64,000 nucleotides of DNA, from the NCBI GenBank assembly GCA_900073065.1, contig FJOG01000011.1:512882-576881 (forward strand). Reading direction: 5' to 3'. A model generated the notes under the pieces. The model was not told where the DNA came from and ran no database searches. It saw nothing but the letters and a program-made list of their open reading frames with translations. This DNA is from Phialocephala subalpina. Lineage: Eukaryota > Ascomycota > Leotiomycetes > Helotiales > Mollisiaceae. Shown here one piece after another: positions 11,641 through 22,960 of the stretch; the stretch's first letter is position 1; each line of letters begins with the position of its first letter. The translations under genes and the position numbers were made by a program.

Positions 11641-13239
11641 TGCCAGCTGCTGATCACATGTAGTGATGCCATGCTCTCTCCTTCCATATCTAGAATAGCT
11701 CAGGGGTAATTCCACAGACCCTTATATCCTCATTCTCTCTCTAGCTAGATCTACAGGCTTAACAATCAATTCTTTACCCATAAACTAATGCTCCATACTC
11801 GTAGCATCTCATATAAGTGAGGTGTTGAATGAGCATTCCCACATCACCTCTAGGCCTGGCCCTGGTCCATCGAGGATATTGGTACTGTACTTTTGCATCG
11901 AATTCCCACTAGGACAACTAGACCTTCGAGATGCACCCGGCCGACATCCATCGACAGACCGTCATCATCCCGGAACTGCACGCTCTCTTCAACGCTTGCA
12001 TGCATCAAAATGAACGTGCATGCATGCTTGGATGATTGGCAAGACTAGGGCTGGGATTTACCCCTCCATGCTTCCCTCCCCGCCGCCTTTGAACGTTATT
12101 TTCAGTGCACTATGCAAGCCACGGTGCTGGGGCCCGACTTTCTGCAGGAGTGTTTGGATGGCTTTCTCGAACAAATCTGATTTGTAGCGACATGAAGTGT
12201 GTTGAAAAATGTTATAGGCGATCCCGTTTTCGGGATAGAAAAAGCTAGGGCCTTCAGCAATCTCGCTATTCGTTTTTGGGATTCCTAAAGATATTACGGG
12301 CTAAACAGAAACTGGGGTTTGGAGAAATGCAGAGTTTCTCCAAACCCCTGCCACGACTCGAGTCAGTCTCAAATGTTGGCAAGGATTGCCGCTTTTTTAA
12401 TACGTGTCGGTACTGCTTCTCAAAGTCAGCCTTATCAAACGTGCATATCCGGTCGTCTTCATACATAGATTTACAACACACCTAACACAATACTTTTCGA
12501 CTCCGGCATCCGCACCCGCATCCGCCAGTCGATTCGATATGTGCACTCACTCTGACAATCCTAACGTACATGAGATCCGAATGGGCAATACCATATCCAT
12601 CAACGACTTGCTAGCTAGCTTCTGGTCTCCCATCCATTTGCATGCTGTCCTCGTTTTGATGATGTTCAGGCGCGTGAGGTAAAGTGTTCTCTACGTCGAC
12701 CATGAGAAATTTCAACCTCATCACATCCTCAAACGATTGTAATTGTTTCACGGGATATTCCTAAAACAATCCTCCCTCATACGCAATCTGTTTGACTTCA
12801 AAGTTCACTTTGAGGTGTTGGTGTCACGTGTGATAGACTGAGCTGCCAAAGTGCCCCTCCACCTTATTCTGCTATCCCTTCGCTAGTTCTACTAAGTCAG
12901 ACATGTTGAACGATTGATTCTTTTGGACAATTTTGAATATGTCAAGCCTTTTCCCATAATCTGGATGAGAATCGATCAAGTGATTTAGTCCTCAAGCAGT
13001 CGACACAAGGTATCATTGACTCTCGAGCACCCACATTTCTTCCAGAATTGTACCATCCTTTCCCGACCAGATATGTAGCAGAATGTTGGACCTTCAAGCT
13101 AGTTGTGGATTGAATTGCAGGATATGGATACTGGAAGGTGGTCAGCAATAGAAAGTCAAGCAACCTCGGCGTTCTCTTCTTACCCTTCAATGTTTATTCT
13201 CACTTATAGATATCAGAACCTGCAGAGAGAACGAATCCT
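11641..13239. other. Gene-free stretch
   Basis: About 1.6 kb of AT-rich DNA with no supported gene. The frames at 12266-12682 and 12942-13190 lack motifs and splice signals. Confidence 0.4.
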
Positions 13240-13595
13240 TCATCCCCTTTTCTCCTTTGTCCTGTCGAAGCCTTCAAGATATGTTATGATATCGTTTGTA
13301 TGAGCAATCATGCTTGCCGAAGAAGTGCTGTGTCGATATTGAGGCTGAGGGTCGACAGGACTTGCAAGCCAGGTTGCTATTCGAGCCTTGCGTAGTTCAC
13401 GCTTATCGCTGAAGGAGCGAGAAGTCAGGTTGTTGTTGAGGGTAGCCGTAGAGGAGGAGGATGAGTCTTTGGATGTGGGACGTTGAGATAGACTTGGATG
13501 TCAGTGAGGTCTTGAGCGCACAGGATCTAGGAATGAAATACATACTCGTTGCTTGGATGACGAATATTGGAAAGTATGTTCCGCTGGGGAGACAT
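13240..13595 (-). CDS. RIxxYL-family small protein, copy 3 (intact)
   Basis: Two exons: 13595-13546 (50 nt) and 13492-13240, separated by a 53-bp phase-2 intron (GTATGT donor, CACTGAC branch, CCAAG acceptor), giving 100 aa. The N-terminus MSPQRNILSNIRHPSN is followed by a Ser-rich stretch and LTSRSFSDKRELRKA. The core is RIATWLASPVDPQPQYRH, then a final amphipathic segment DIITYLEGFDRTKEK. There is no signal peptide, no membrane segment and only small-residue low complexity between the conserved ends. I recognise no described family. The 50-nt first exon and phase are identical in at least four paralogues here, so the model is well supported. A small cytoplasmic or nuclear protein is likely; function is unknown. 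Confidence 0.7.
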
Positions 13596-15336
13596 CGTGA
13601 TAGAATGATGCTGGGAAATTGCGAATCCGTCCACGTGATGGTAGCACCATCCAGAAAGAGCGAAGAGGAATGCGGAGAATTGTGAAGACTGCGACGACTT
13701 TGAACATCTTGATGGAAGAAAGAAAGCAGAGGTAAGTCAGACTTTCTTATAGACGATAGTAAAGGAATAAGTCAAGGCAAAATGCAAACGTCGATTCTGA
13801 TATCTTGGCGTATACGGACTTTACCACAGCTATCGCCTATGCTTATACGTTCCAGCTCGGCTATAAACACGAACCCTGGGGATTAGCAAGACTCCGGTAG
13901 GGCTGTGACCCACAGTTACCGTTCTCGGCTTTTATTACTGTCTCTCTTACCGCGCTTACTCCATTCAGCCCTACAGGCAGGCGTACCAACTCTCGGTATG
14001 TTCGGCCGAATTTTACCTCTCAGCCAGCAGAGTGCCTTGAGCCAGTAAGGCCAACTCGACCAACCAAATTTTGGCCAATAATAACTTTTGAAGGTTCAAA
14101 GGGGCTTCCTTGGTTCTTAGTGATGTGTCATGTATGAAATGACGAAACATAAACGTTTTCGTGATCCTCGGGCAGCCCCAGCACAATATCGTCAACATCC
14201 TGGTACCTCGATGATATCCACACGCCAACTCCCAGCCCTTGTGCTAACATGCAACCGAGTCTCAAACGATCCGATTAAAATCCCCACTCTCTGCGCGACG
14301 CGGAGTCTCGTAGCATACGGACCCACGAGCTGCGATCTCGCTTTCCGTCATCAAGTCGAACTTCTTTGTAATTACATGTTGCAGGGCCATCCTAATCTGG
14401 TCAAAAGGTGGGGCTGTCATTGGAACACAAGTCCAGGCCTCAAAAATGTTCCAGCCAACGTGGGACTTGGGGAAGCATTAAACTCTGGAACGAGCGTAGA
14501 TCATTTCAAATCACCGCACGAGTGAGATTGGTAGACTATTTTGGTAGCGGAAATAAATGCTGGGATTGGGTGAACGTCCTCGGCACAGCCACTTTCAATC
14601 CATGCGATTCGATCATCTCGGACCTTTGACAGATCAGTTATGCATTCCTCTTGAGGACTCTTGCCGCAATGTTAAATCGACTTCTTAGCATTGAGATGAA
14701 TGAAGCCTGAAGTCGCCAGATGCTTCAGGTCACTCACAGTAGTAGCTCGCTTAGAATAGGGGGCTTGATTAGCGGTGGACTGTTCTCAAGTCCCCGCCAG
14801 GACCCACCTCGGCCCATTACGGCGCACTAACGTCCGATGTCAACTTTGACTTCATTCTTCATTTGGGGATATCGCACAGCCTCTTAGGGGCATCATATTC
14901 ACGTAAGACTAAGTGAAAAATGATTCGCTCCCAGAAGTTGCTACTCGAGTCCTCTGCTAGGGCTGACTGTCGAGCTCTTCAAGTCAAGAAGCGTCGGACT
15001 TGAATGCTTCAACGATGCATCAACAAGTTTTGTAGCATTGCACATGTTTTTGATGTTCCTGTTCTGGCTTCACGTTTATGGTAGCACATCCATTGAATGG
15101 TTTCTGTGCGAAGCTGAAAGTTCCAAGTCAGTTGGAACATGAGTTAAGACCAAATGCGGACATGACTTCATTGCAAAAGCTACACTAACTCCTCTTTTCG
15201 ATTCCAACTCCAAAGTTAGCCTAGATCATTGAAGCTCCTCCTCTCCCGAAAAAGTTGTGTAGATATACTCCGAAATAGACGCCAGCGCGCATGATATCCT
15301 AATTCGTAGGACTCCTACTTGAGCCTGACTCCCCTC
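13596..15336. other. Gene-free stretch
   Basis: About 1.7 kb. The plus-strand frames at 14130-14629 show no domain and no convincing start. The part next to 13595 is the presumed promoter of the small gene. Confidence 0.4.
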
Positions 15337-15761
15337 TCACCCCTCGTGATTGTCAATCATGGCAGACAACAACCCGAGATTGACCTTCAAGGTATCGATG
15401 TGGTTCTGTATGCTTGCTTGGTATGTGTTGTATTTGTATTGCGGAAGAGTGCCGACGGGATTTGCAAGGTATGTTGCAATGCAATCGGACGAGAGCTTTT
15501 GTCTTTCGGTAGCCGCGGGGCTACAGGAATTGACGTTCGATGGAACATGTTCGACGGCTTGAGAAAGAGATGCATTGAACTGAGGAGCAGCAGCAGAACT
15601 CTGCAAGTTATTGAAGGTCGAGGTGTTCGAGTGATTCAAGGAGGAAATAGTCGACAATGGCCTAAGAGGTTAGCTAGATGTCATAGATGAGCAGGATCTT
15701 AGAGGATATACTTTATCTCACAGTCGTGACGGACAATCTTTGTGCTTGGATAAGAAGACAT
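15337..15761 (-). CDS. RIxxYL-family small protein, copy 4 (intact)
   Basis: Two exons: 15761-15712 (50 nt, MSSYPSTKIVRHDCEI plus two bases) and 15661-15337, joined over a 50-bp phase-2 intron (GTATAT donor, AGCTAAC branch, CTTAG acceptor), giving 124 aa. After a Ser/Asn-rich middle the core reads CIATYLANPVGTLPQYKY. It is followed by SIQNHIDTLKVNLGLLSAMI, so the initial Arg of the motif is Cys here. There is no signal peptide and no membrane helix. This is the longest intact member. The paralogous layout (exon size, phase, minus strand) is the main support, and the function is unknown. Confidence 0.7.
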
Positions 15762-17867
15762 TGTAAAGATGACTTCGTGGAGTATTTCGATGATATGTAA
15801 CACGTGACTGCCGTTTTGACACAGCAGGACAACGAAAAGTGAGAAAAATTGGAGCAGAAACATGCTTTGATGAATATGGGTGAACTTGGCTTTCTATACT
15901 TGCTTGCAAGAAGGGAGACGAGAGCCTGTTTCATTCTCTTTTCTTACTCCTTCAAGATCATTTACGACACCCATTGGCTGGAAGATGATCAAAACGAAGC
16001 CACTCTTGAAGCCGCTAAAGCAACCATTACCCCGGGTGGCTGGTTCAGGTGCCAAGCATAGCATAACCGAACATTGCCGAACAGGAGCCTCACCCACAAG
16101 AGGCAAAGAGTACCATGATGGAGTAATAGAAGGCTATCCTCACTTACAAAACCGCTCCTGATAGAATAAAGGCATTGGCCAACACGAAATAGAACTATTG
16201 TAGATTCGAATTTTTTCGCTGCAAATTTTGCCAAGAACTTTCAGCCTTAACCACTAGCACGAACAATTAAATATCAACAGTCCTCGCACGGCTGTAGAAA
16301 GTCGTGTGTATTGTTCTGTCGAAGGAGAGATTGATTTCGGCAGCTTCTTCGTTCCTTTCCTTTGAATACGGAAGGCAATACTGCTTAATCGAGTCTTAAT
16401 GAGAGAAGGCTTCGTCGCAGTGAAGCGAAGCCCGAAGGAGCCTGAAGCGACAGTGAATGAAGCCTAGATTCCAGTGGAGCATGCGCTAAACTTTAATGAT
16501 TGACAGCGGATCACTCCCGAGTAGGGATTCTTTGGTTGCCGCAGCTAATGCTCAAGGGTCTTCGGTAAGCTTTCCGAATCGCGGGACCTGCCCAACGCCT
16601 GGTCTGTGGCTATCCAAACAAAGCTGCACCATCTGCAGCTCGTGAGTGCCTGCAGCGGCGTTGTGTATCGAAACGCCGAGCCGGAGCGGACTTGCATCGG
16701 GACAATTGCAAGGTCTCGCTCTTTCCTGAGAGGTGGCTATCAGACATTAGGGATGCTCTAAGAGGTTGACGTGCGCCCGGACAATTGCGACCTTTCTTGA
16801 CCATGCATGACTTGTTGGTATTGATGACATGGTGCCATCCATCTGATTGTATCCCAATGACGCGTCGGATGCAAAAGTCAAAGAACAAATTTATTCGAGA
16901 CAAGTGTTCTGAACTTTGACGTAGGAGATATGAAGGAATGAGACACCTCCCAAAGGGCATTCAGTCTGTGCAAATTCTTCGGCAAGGAACAAGGGATCAG
17001 AATCTGGCCCGTGGATCTCGGAACATCATGATGAGAACCGTGGGGTATAAATGGGATTCTAAGTTTCGGATGTCGCACAGACAGAATCATCAACAGCAGG
17101 GCGAGGCGAGATGAAGATTGTGCGATCTGAGTCAGATCTGCGACGTCTGTGCGGTGCCGCCAGTGAGATAATGCGAAAGATTTTGTGCAGCTGAAGATTT
17201 CTTTTTGGGGCTGGGATGAACGCGACTTTTGGAAGTAACATGAACCTTCTAATAAGTGAGGTTGAACTTGGCCCGACCCATTCCTCCACGTCAAGAGACC
17301 CAGTGCTTTAAGATTAAAAAAGGAATTTAGATGCTTGTAGGAAAGTACAGATGATTGAAATGACAACGCTTTTTGGAAAAGGGGAAGAAAGAGTGGTACA
17401 TCTACTCGAAGGAAATTTTGGAATGTCGAGCGCGGTCAATCTTCCAACCTTGCCTGGACTTTCTTGGTCCAGCTTCCTTAAGAAAGAATCGTCGACGGCC
17501 AGTATCATGATGCTATACTGAGCAAGCCCCCTATGCCAAAGTCCTAGAAAGGCTAGGAGAATGAGAACATTGTGAAGAGCAAATGACAATGCAGTGACTC
17601 CAGAAAGGCATAACAGCGGTCATGTTGTTGTAGCTAGAAGGTTCCGAGCAAGTTGAATATGCATGATGAGGAGAAAGCGATCAGGATGCTTGGTGGTTGG
17701 ACCTGGATCCGCGTTGATGATTACGATATCTATCGCCTCTCCTTTGCAGAAATCAGTCATGACCTATGAAAGTTGTCGACAGCAAGTTAGGCTTACTTGT
17801 TGATGATCATGTCTGTATTTATGTGCGTGCTTCCCTATAGAATAGTTGGAAATAAATGGCCCAGATA
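15762..17867. other. Gene-free stretch
   Basis: About 2.1 kb. Overlapping minus-strand frames at 16610-17589 were read in all frames. None starts with a good ATG, shows a domain or is linked by splice sites. Confidence 0.4.
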
Positions 17868-18244
17868 TCAAGGGTCATTGGTAGCCATCCTCTCTTCGAA
17901 GCTGGCAAGGAATTGGTCGGCGTTGTGTGTGTGGGCTTGCATGCTCTCATGAGAGGACTGGTGACGATGAAGCACCTGAGAATGAGCTGGGTTCTCTAGG
18001 TACATGTATATACGTTGCGCAGAGAGTGTGTGATGTGAAGCAGTTATGCCATCGGATGGGTGTGAGGTTTTCGATAGGTGTGTTGGGAGTGAAGGCTTCG
18101 AGGACGGTAGTGGGGCTGAAGAAGCACGACTGGATTATGTTAGAGAGTTTTAGGGAAGAATACAGGCTATGGGTAGGAAAAGGTTGAAGCTTACCCTTTA
18201 TCTGAATTGGGCACAGCACATGATTCGGTCTGATGAGACGACAT
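17868..18244 (-). CDS. RIxxYL-family small protein, copy 5 (intact)
   Basis: Two exons: 18244-18195 (50 nt, MSSHQTESCAVPNSDK plus two bases) and 18129-17868, with a 65-bp phase-2 intron (GTAAGC donor, CTCTAAC branch, ATCCAG acceptor), giving 103 aa. The middle is Ser/Pro/His-rich. The core is QRIYMYLENPAHSQVLHRHQ, and the tail is HNADQFLASFEERM before a TGA. Using the nearer downstream CAG as acceptor would put the core out of frame, so the upstream CCAG is the supported choice. It has the same strand and design as its relatives; the function is unknown. Confidence 0.65.
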
Positions 18245-21200
18245 TCTTCCAGAACGTATATTTGGACAGATTGACGTGTTTGCGATGTGATGAACAAGGT
18301 CTTGAAGTATGAAGATAGTTGAAGTAATATTCAGAGGCCTGGAGATTGTCTAGACTCATGTTCGAGAAGTGCGGGGGGACGAGGTGGTTATATAACTTTA
18401 GACACAATTGATTAATAGCGGGAATCGCACGCGAAGGCACGGAAGGTTCGTTGACGAAAGCCCAAGAGCATTGTGGATCCCCGGCACTCAGCACCCCCAG
18501 AGCAGGACATTCATGTTTGAGAGAGCAGACGATGAAAAGAAACCCGAGGACCAGCTAAGGTTGGCAGGGATCCGGCTGGCAGGGAGGAGTACGCAGTAGA
18601 TCAGAGCAAGCGAAAGCTAGGAATCAGACCCGTTGAAACTGCTCGAAGAAAGTAACTGCCAGGAGTCTCGCTCGACAACGTGCCAGGGTAGCCTCCTGAG
18701 GAGAAACAGTGCCCCATGTCCTTGTAGTGTTTAGCATTATATCCTCGCCCGCCGGGACGGGCTGGGCTTTTGTGACGTCCCCGTCAGAGCTACCAGTGGG
18801 GAGCCCACCGCGTTGTGTGTTTGCGGTGACTGGCAATACCCTTTACGGTGGGATTGGTTGCTCAGAATCTCCTATCAATCTCAACCATGTTAGGTCACGG
18901 CGCCGAAGAGATCATCCTTGACCCGGATTCAGCAAGCAGGCCGGCAGGGGCGGTGCAAAGGTCGATTCCGAACATGACGAGCGAGGGTCATCCCAGCATC
19001 GCACGAGGAAATGCCCTTGCACCGCTCCTCCTCTCTGCTAGCACCATCGGGCACATCCCCGAGCTCCTCCCCTCTGCTTCTCCTGCGTCCAAAGGCTGCA
19101 CTAGGTTGGTCAACATGCGCCGCATCACACCAGCCGACGGAACCCTGAAATAGACGGAGTGCTAGGGTAAGAAGGCTGAGACCACGGAAGATGAAGAGAA
19201 GCCGTGGGCGGAGAACCGGTGGTTTCCAGGGTTTGAACACTGGATGCCGTAAGAAGCTTTCAAGACTCGCAGGCTGTAGCGAGAACAGGTTGATGGTGTA
19301 GGTGAGAGCGAATTTCGAGGAGCGAGGTTCAGATTCTGGCGGTGGAGCACCCCAGACTTCTCTGCGAATTTCATTCTGGCCACCAAACTTTACGAGCACC
19401 AATTTCGAATCGCCGACAGTCATGTTGGATTCGGGCCATGGTGTCCAGCAACTGACAGAGACGTCGGAGAGGCAGGGTGAACATCGCCTCCTTCACGATC
19501 GTTTGCGCATCGAGATTAAACCTGCAAGGTCAGAGCAGGGTGGATGGATTGAGGAGGACATGGAGCTTGGGAGCGTGGGAGGGGCAGCTGCTGGCAGCTG
19601 GCGAGGGCGCTTTGGGAGATTTGGACTCGTCCAGGGTTGCAGACGTCATGCTGGGCAGGCGCTGGACTGCTAATTTTGGTGCCGGAAAGTGTCGAGCAGG
19701 TCAGTTCAGTTGCAACACGGGCGGCAAGGATCAGTCTGGGGTTGCTGGAGCCCCTGGTCCACCACGCGAGTTGACATCCAAACAAGCCTGAACCCTTGGA
19801 ACGATGCGCAAGACCCGACTGAGCGCAAGGATGTTCCAGGCAAGGGTCAAGATGAAGTTTACCCTGGGGCTAGATTTGATGATCGTTGCATGTCTCGATT
19901 TGAAGCTACAGTACTCGGGTATTCTTCGAGATCTTGATGCTCGCCATGTTCAGAACTCTGACCAAGTGACTGAGTGTAGGCAGAACAACCAACTTTCTAC
20001 TGAGGATATGCATTAGTTAAACTGATCCCCACACAATGTAGGGACCTGCGATGATCTCGTGGCTGAAAGGACCAATGGATGGGACTTTTTCGCTGCCAAA
20101 AGTTGTGGTGTAGTTCAGGAACTTCGGCACCCCGGACAGACCTCTCGACTCGGGTTAGGCGTGAGGAAATGCCCTTTCTTCCTTCCTGGTCGTGTAGACA
20201 TTCATGTAATCGCTCTAACAAGTAAAGGAGCGGCGGGGAATTCTTCCTTTCGTAGCTTACCGAAAAAACGAGGTTGCGGCTGCTAATCATTCATGTTCGT
20301 AGAGGAGTGGTCAACAGTGCAGAGTTCTCTCCCCGTAGCCTTACTGAAAAGGCCTGATGGCTTGAAAGATGCAAGCACGCAGCCATGCTTCCAGAATACA
20401 GTGTGCTCCCGCATCGAACAAAAAGAACCGAGAGAAGGATCCAAACGTGCATCGGTGGTCCATATTGGCATGAAGTGGTGCACTGTCATGGCGAGGGGGG
20501 CAGCCAAACGCCTCTCATTTCACGTCCTCGCCAGCGCACCCAGTGCTCGACTAGGAGCCTCGCCTTGAAGACCCACGGGTCCTAGATCCCTGTGATTGCT
20601 TGCATGACAGGTACTGTAACAACAGCCGCTGTCTCTGAGGTTGAGTTTACGAACGTACCGCCTTCCAGCGTCCAAGCACCACCCCGTCACCCTGTCACCC
20701 AGTCTGTACATCGACCGAATTTCCCGTTCGGGGCCCGATTCTTCTGATCGTGCGGTGGGCGGCTTCTCTCCTCCTTCGAAATCGCGGCTGGTGCTCAAGT
20801 AGTCAAGGGTGGGTTCTTCATCAGAAGGCTCTCGGCAAAGCATCTGCCTGCCAGCGTCATCAGTCAGTCTCTTGGTTCTGAACAATCCATCGCCTCTTCA
20901 AGTCGGCCAGCGGTGTCAAGGGGTTTCCGGCAGTGATCGAATGAAGTACGAGAGAGCCTGGCCTGGTATCTGCGAGTGTGCGGCTTCTGTGCGAATGCTC
21001 GCCAGTCACTTTCATCGAGAGTACCTGTTTCCGGTATTTGGATATCACATCGCAGAACACTCTTGTACTGCTGTGGTCACAGTCTTGTCGAGTTTGTTTG
21101 AAGTTTCGCTTCGTAAATCTTCAGAGGGAAATACGTACTTCGTACCTCCGATTCCTTAGCCGAGCTTCAACGGACACGCTAATGAGGAAACTAAAGTGAA

Positions 21201-22565
21201 GCTTCAATGGACCTCATTGAATCATCACAACCACGAAATAACGAATGCCTGCCCACCACCCCTCTGAATATCACGATGTCGATTCGAGACACCTCCAAGA
21301 TACCGCGAGACCCTTCTGCTAGGAGTGATGGGACGGAGATGATCCGAAATGCGCAACGAGCACATCCAATCCTGCACAGCACGACGTACAAACATACAAG
21401 GAATAACGCACGAATGCCGACCATGAAACGAGGGGCTCTCTGTACGGAAGTACCTGCCATCATCTCAAGGGAGGGACGGATTTGAGAGTGGCTATCCACT
21501 GAATCCGGTGTCGAATGTGCCCCAGCCTTACGGCCAGTGGCGGATAATAGGTGTGGCAGCGGCGCCAGCGAGCTACAGCAACGCCCGCTCTCGGCTGCGA
21601 GATGGCCCGATCCCTTTCACTCCCCGTCGTCGTCTTCGGCTGAACTACAAAGATCGTAGTTCATGGTAGCCTCTGTGAGACGCTGCAAGCCATGGAGATC
21701 ATAGACCTTGATCCCTGAGGTCCCGGAATGCCAGCCTTGCACCTTTGACCGCCACTTCGTTGGCCCGAGCTGGCAATCCAAGATCTGATGTGTTTGGTTG
21801 TTGGACCTTCTTGTTGTGCGAGTATTGGGGCCGCTCCTTCACCGAACACGATGAGGCTCATGGATCGTATTTCTTACGCTGCTACACATTGCTCTAACTG
21901 GGTTTGATGCATTTTTTGCTCTTCAGGCAGCATACATTTTTTTTTATCATGCCCGCCTTGCGCAACAAGCAAGCGCTTTCGACTTCCTTCCGATGAAGCT
22001 ACTATTCTGGCGCTCAACATTCGAGATTGGTTTGAATCGTGCCATCCCAGCCTACTTAGGGAATGCTATGGTGCGACTCAGCGCTCAAAGTCAACCCGTC
22101 TTGTTAAACGTTGTGAAGCGCCGTCATCAGGCTCAGAATTCTGGCCCCTATTCAATATTATCGCGGAAGACAAAACAACAGCCATGAGACTATCTGGCAG
22201 GGAGGGCACAACGGATTAATCCGGGCTAGTCGGCGCATCTTGCAGTCACCCTCCACGAAGTGCCTGCCTTATTCTCCGTTATGGGAAGCAAACTCAATGT
22301 CGAAAAATCATTTTCGTTGCTATCAAGGCCCCGGTACAGCATGACATGATCCTGTCCACCAATTCCGAAAAATTTATCTCTTATCAAAGGCATATGTCTT
22401 CATTCGAACAGCTCAAGAACAAGACTCGTTCATCAATATACCTTGGCTGATTGCCATCATTGTTGACTTCCACCATATAATCCTATCGACATGACTACAA
22501 GTGCCAGTCGTTTCTGCATTGCAAGGCCTTGAGATTTACCGACCTTTAGATGGGAAAGGATAGAC
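18245..22565. other. Long gene-free stretch, GC-richer in its middle
   Basis: About 4.3 kb. The 18.6-21.5 kb part is visibly GC-richer than its surroundings and therefore has many long random frames on both strands (for example 18929-19423 minus, 20809-21159 plus, 21191-21499 minus). None shows a domain, an ATG with fungal context or paired splice sites. It could be old degraded repeat or coding DNA, but nothing can be named. Confidence 0.35.
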
Positions 22566-22960
22566 TCAAAGGGTATCCGCTTTACAGTCCTTCATCTGCA
22601 TCTTGCCCTCAAAGTTATCGAGGTACCGCTTCATATTTTCGACTCGAGTCTGCAATGTTTGCTGAGTGCCAGACTGGCAATGCAGGGTCTGAGAAGACAT
22701 AGGGTCCGCAAAGTACTCGGCGATACGTTCGATGGAAAGCCTCTCCCGCTCGATGGAGGCGGGGACATGTTCGTTGGATCTGAGGTTAGATGCGTGGGCA
22801 AAGTTGCCAGACACGAGCTTTGTTGCGGCAGGTATCCTAAATGCTGTCAGCTAAGTTCGAGCAATAGCTGAGATCGAGAGAGGGGTGACTTCTTTTCAAC
22901 GTACTTCTCGGTCGATTCCAGGGTAGCCAGGGCTTGTTCGTCAGGTTGATGGAACGACAT
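22566..22960 (-). CDS. RIxxYL-family small protein, copy 6 (intact)
   Basis: Two exons: 22960-22905 (56 nt, MSFHQPDEQALATLESTE plus two bases) and 22836-22566, with a 68-bp phase-2 intron (GTACGT donor, TAGCTGAC branch, ATTTAG acceptor), giving 108 aa. Exon 1 is two codons longer than the usual 50 nt but keeps the phase. The core is ERIAEYFADPMSSQTLHC, followed by the charged amphipathic segment RVENMKRYLDNFEGKM. There is no signal peptide. The tail DCKADTL is private to this copy. The function is unknown. Confidence 0.7.

Noticed and set aside
11082..11687. Frames of 150-190 codons crossing the N-run
   Set aside because: They exist only because N codons are not counted as stops.
17314..17589. 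Frame with a signal-peptide-like start (minus strand)
   Set aside because: The first codon is TTG, and nothing downstream looks like a mature secreted protein.
18929..19423. Open frame of 164 codons on the minus strand
   Set aside because: It lies in GC-richer DNA where long random frames are expected on both strands; no domain or intron signals.
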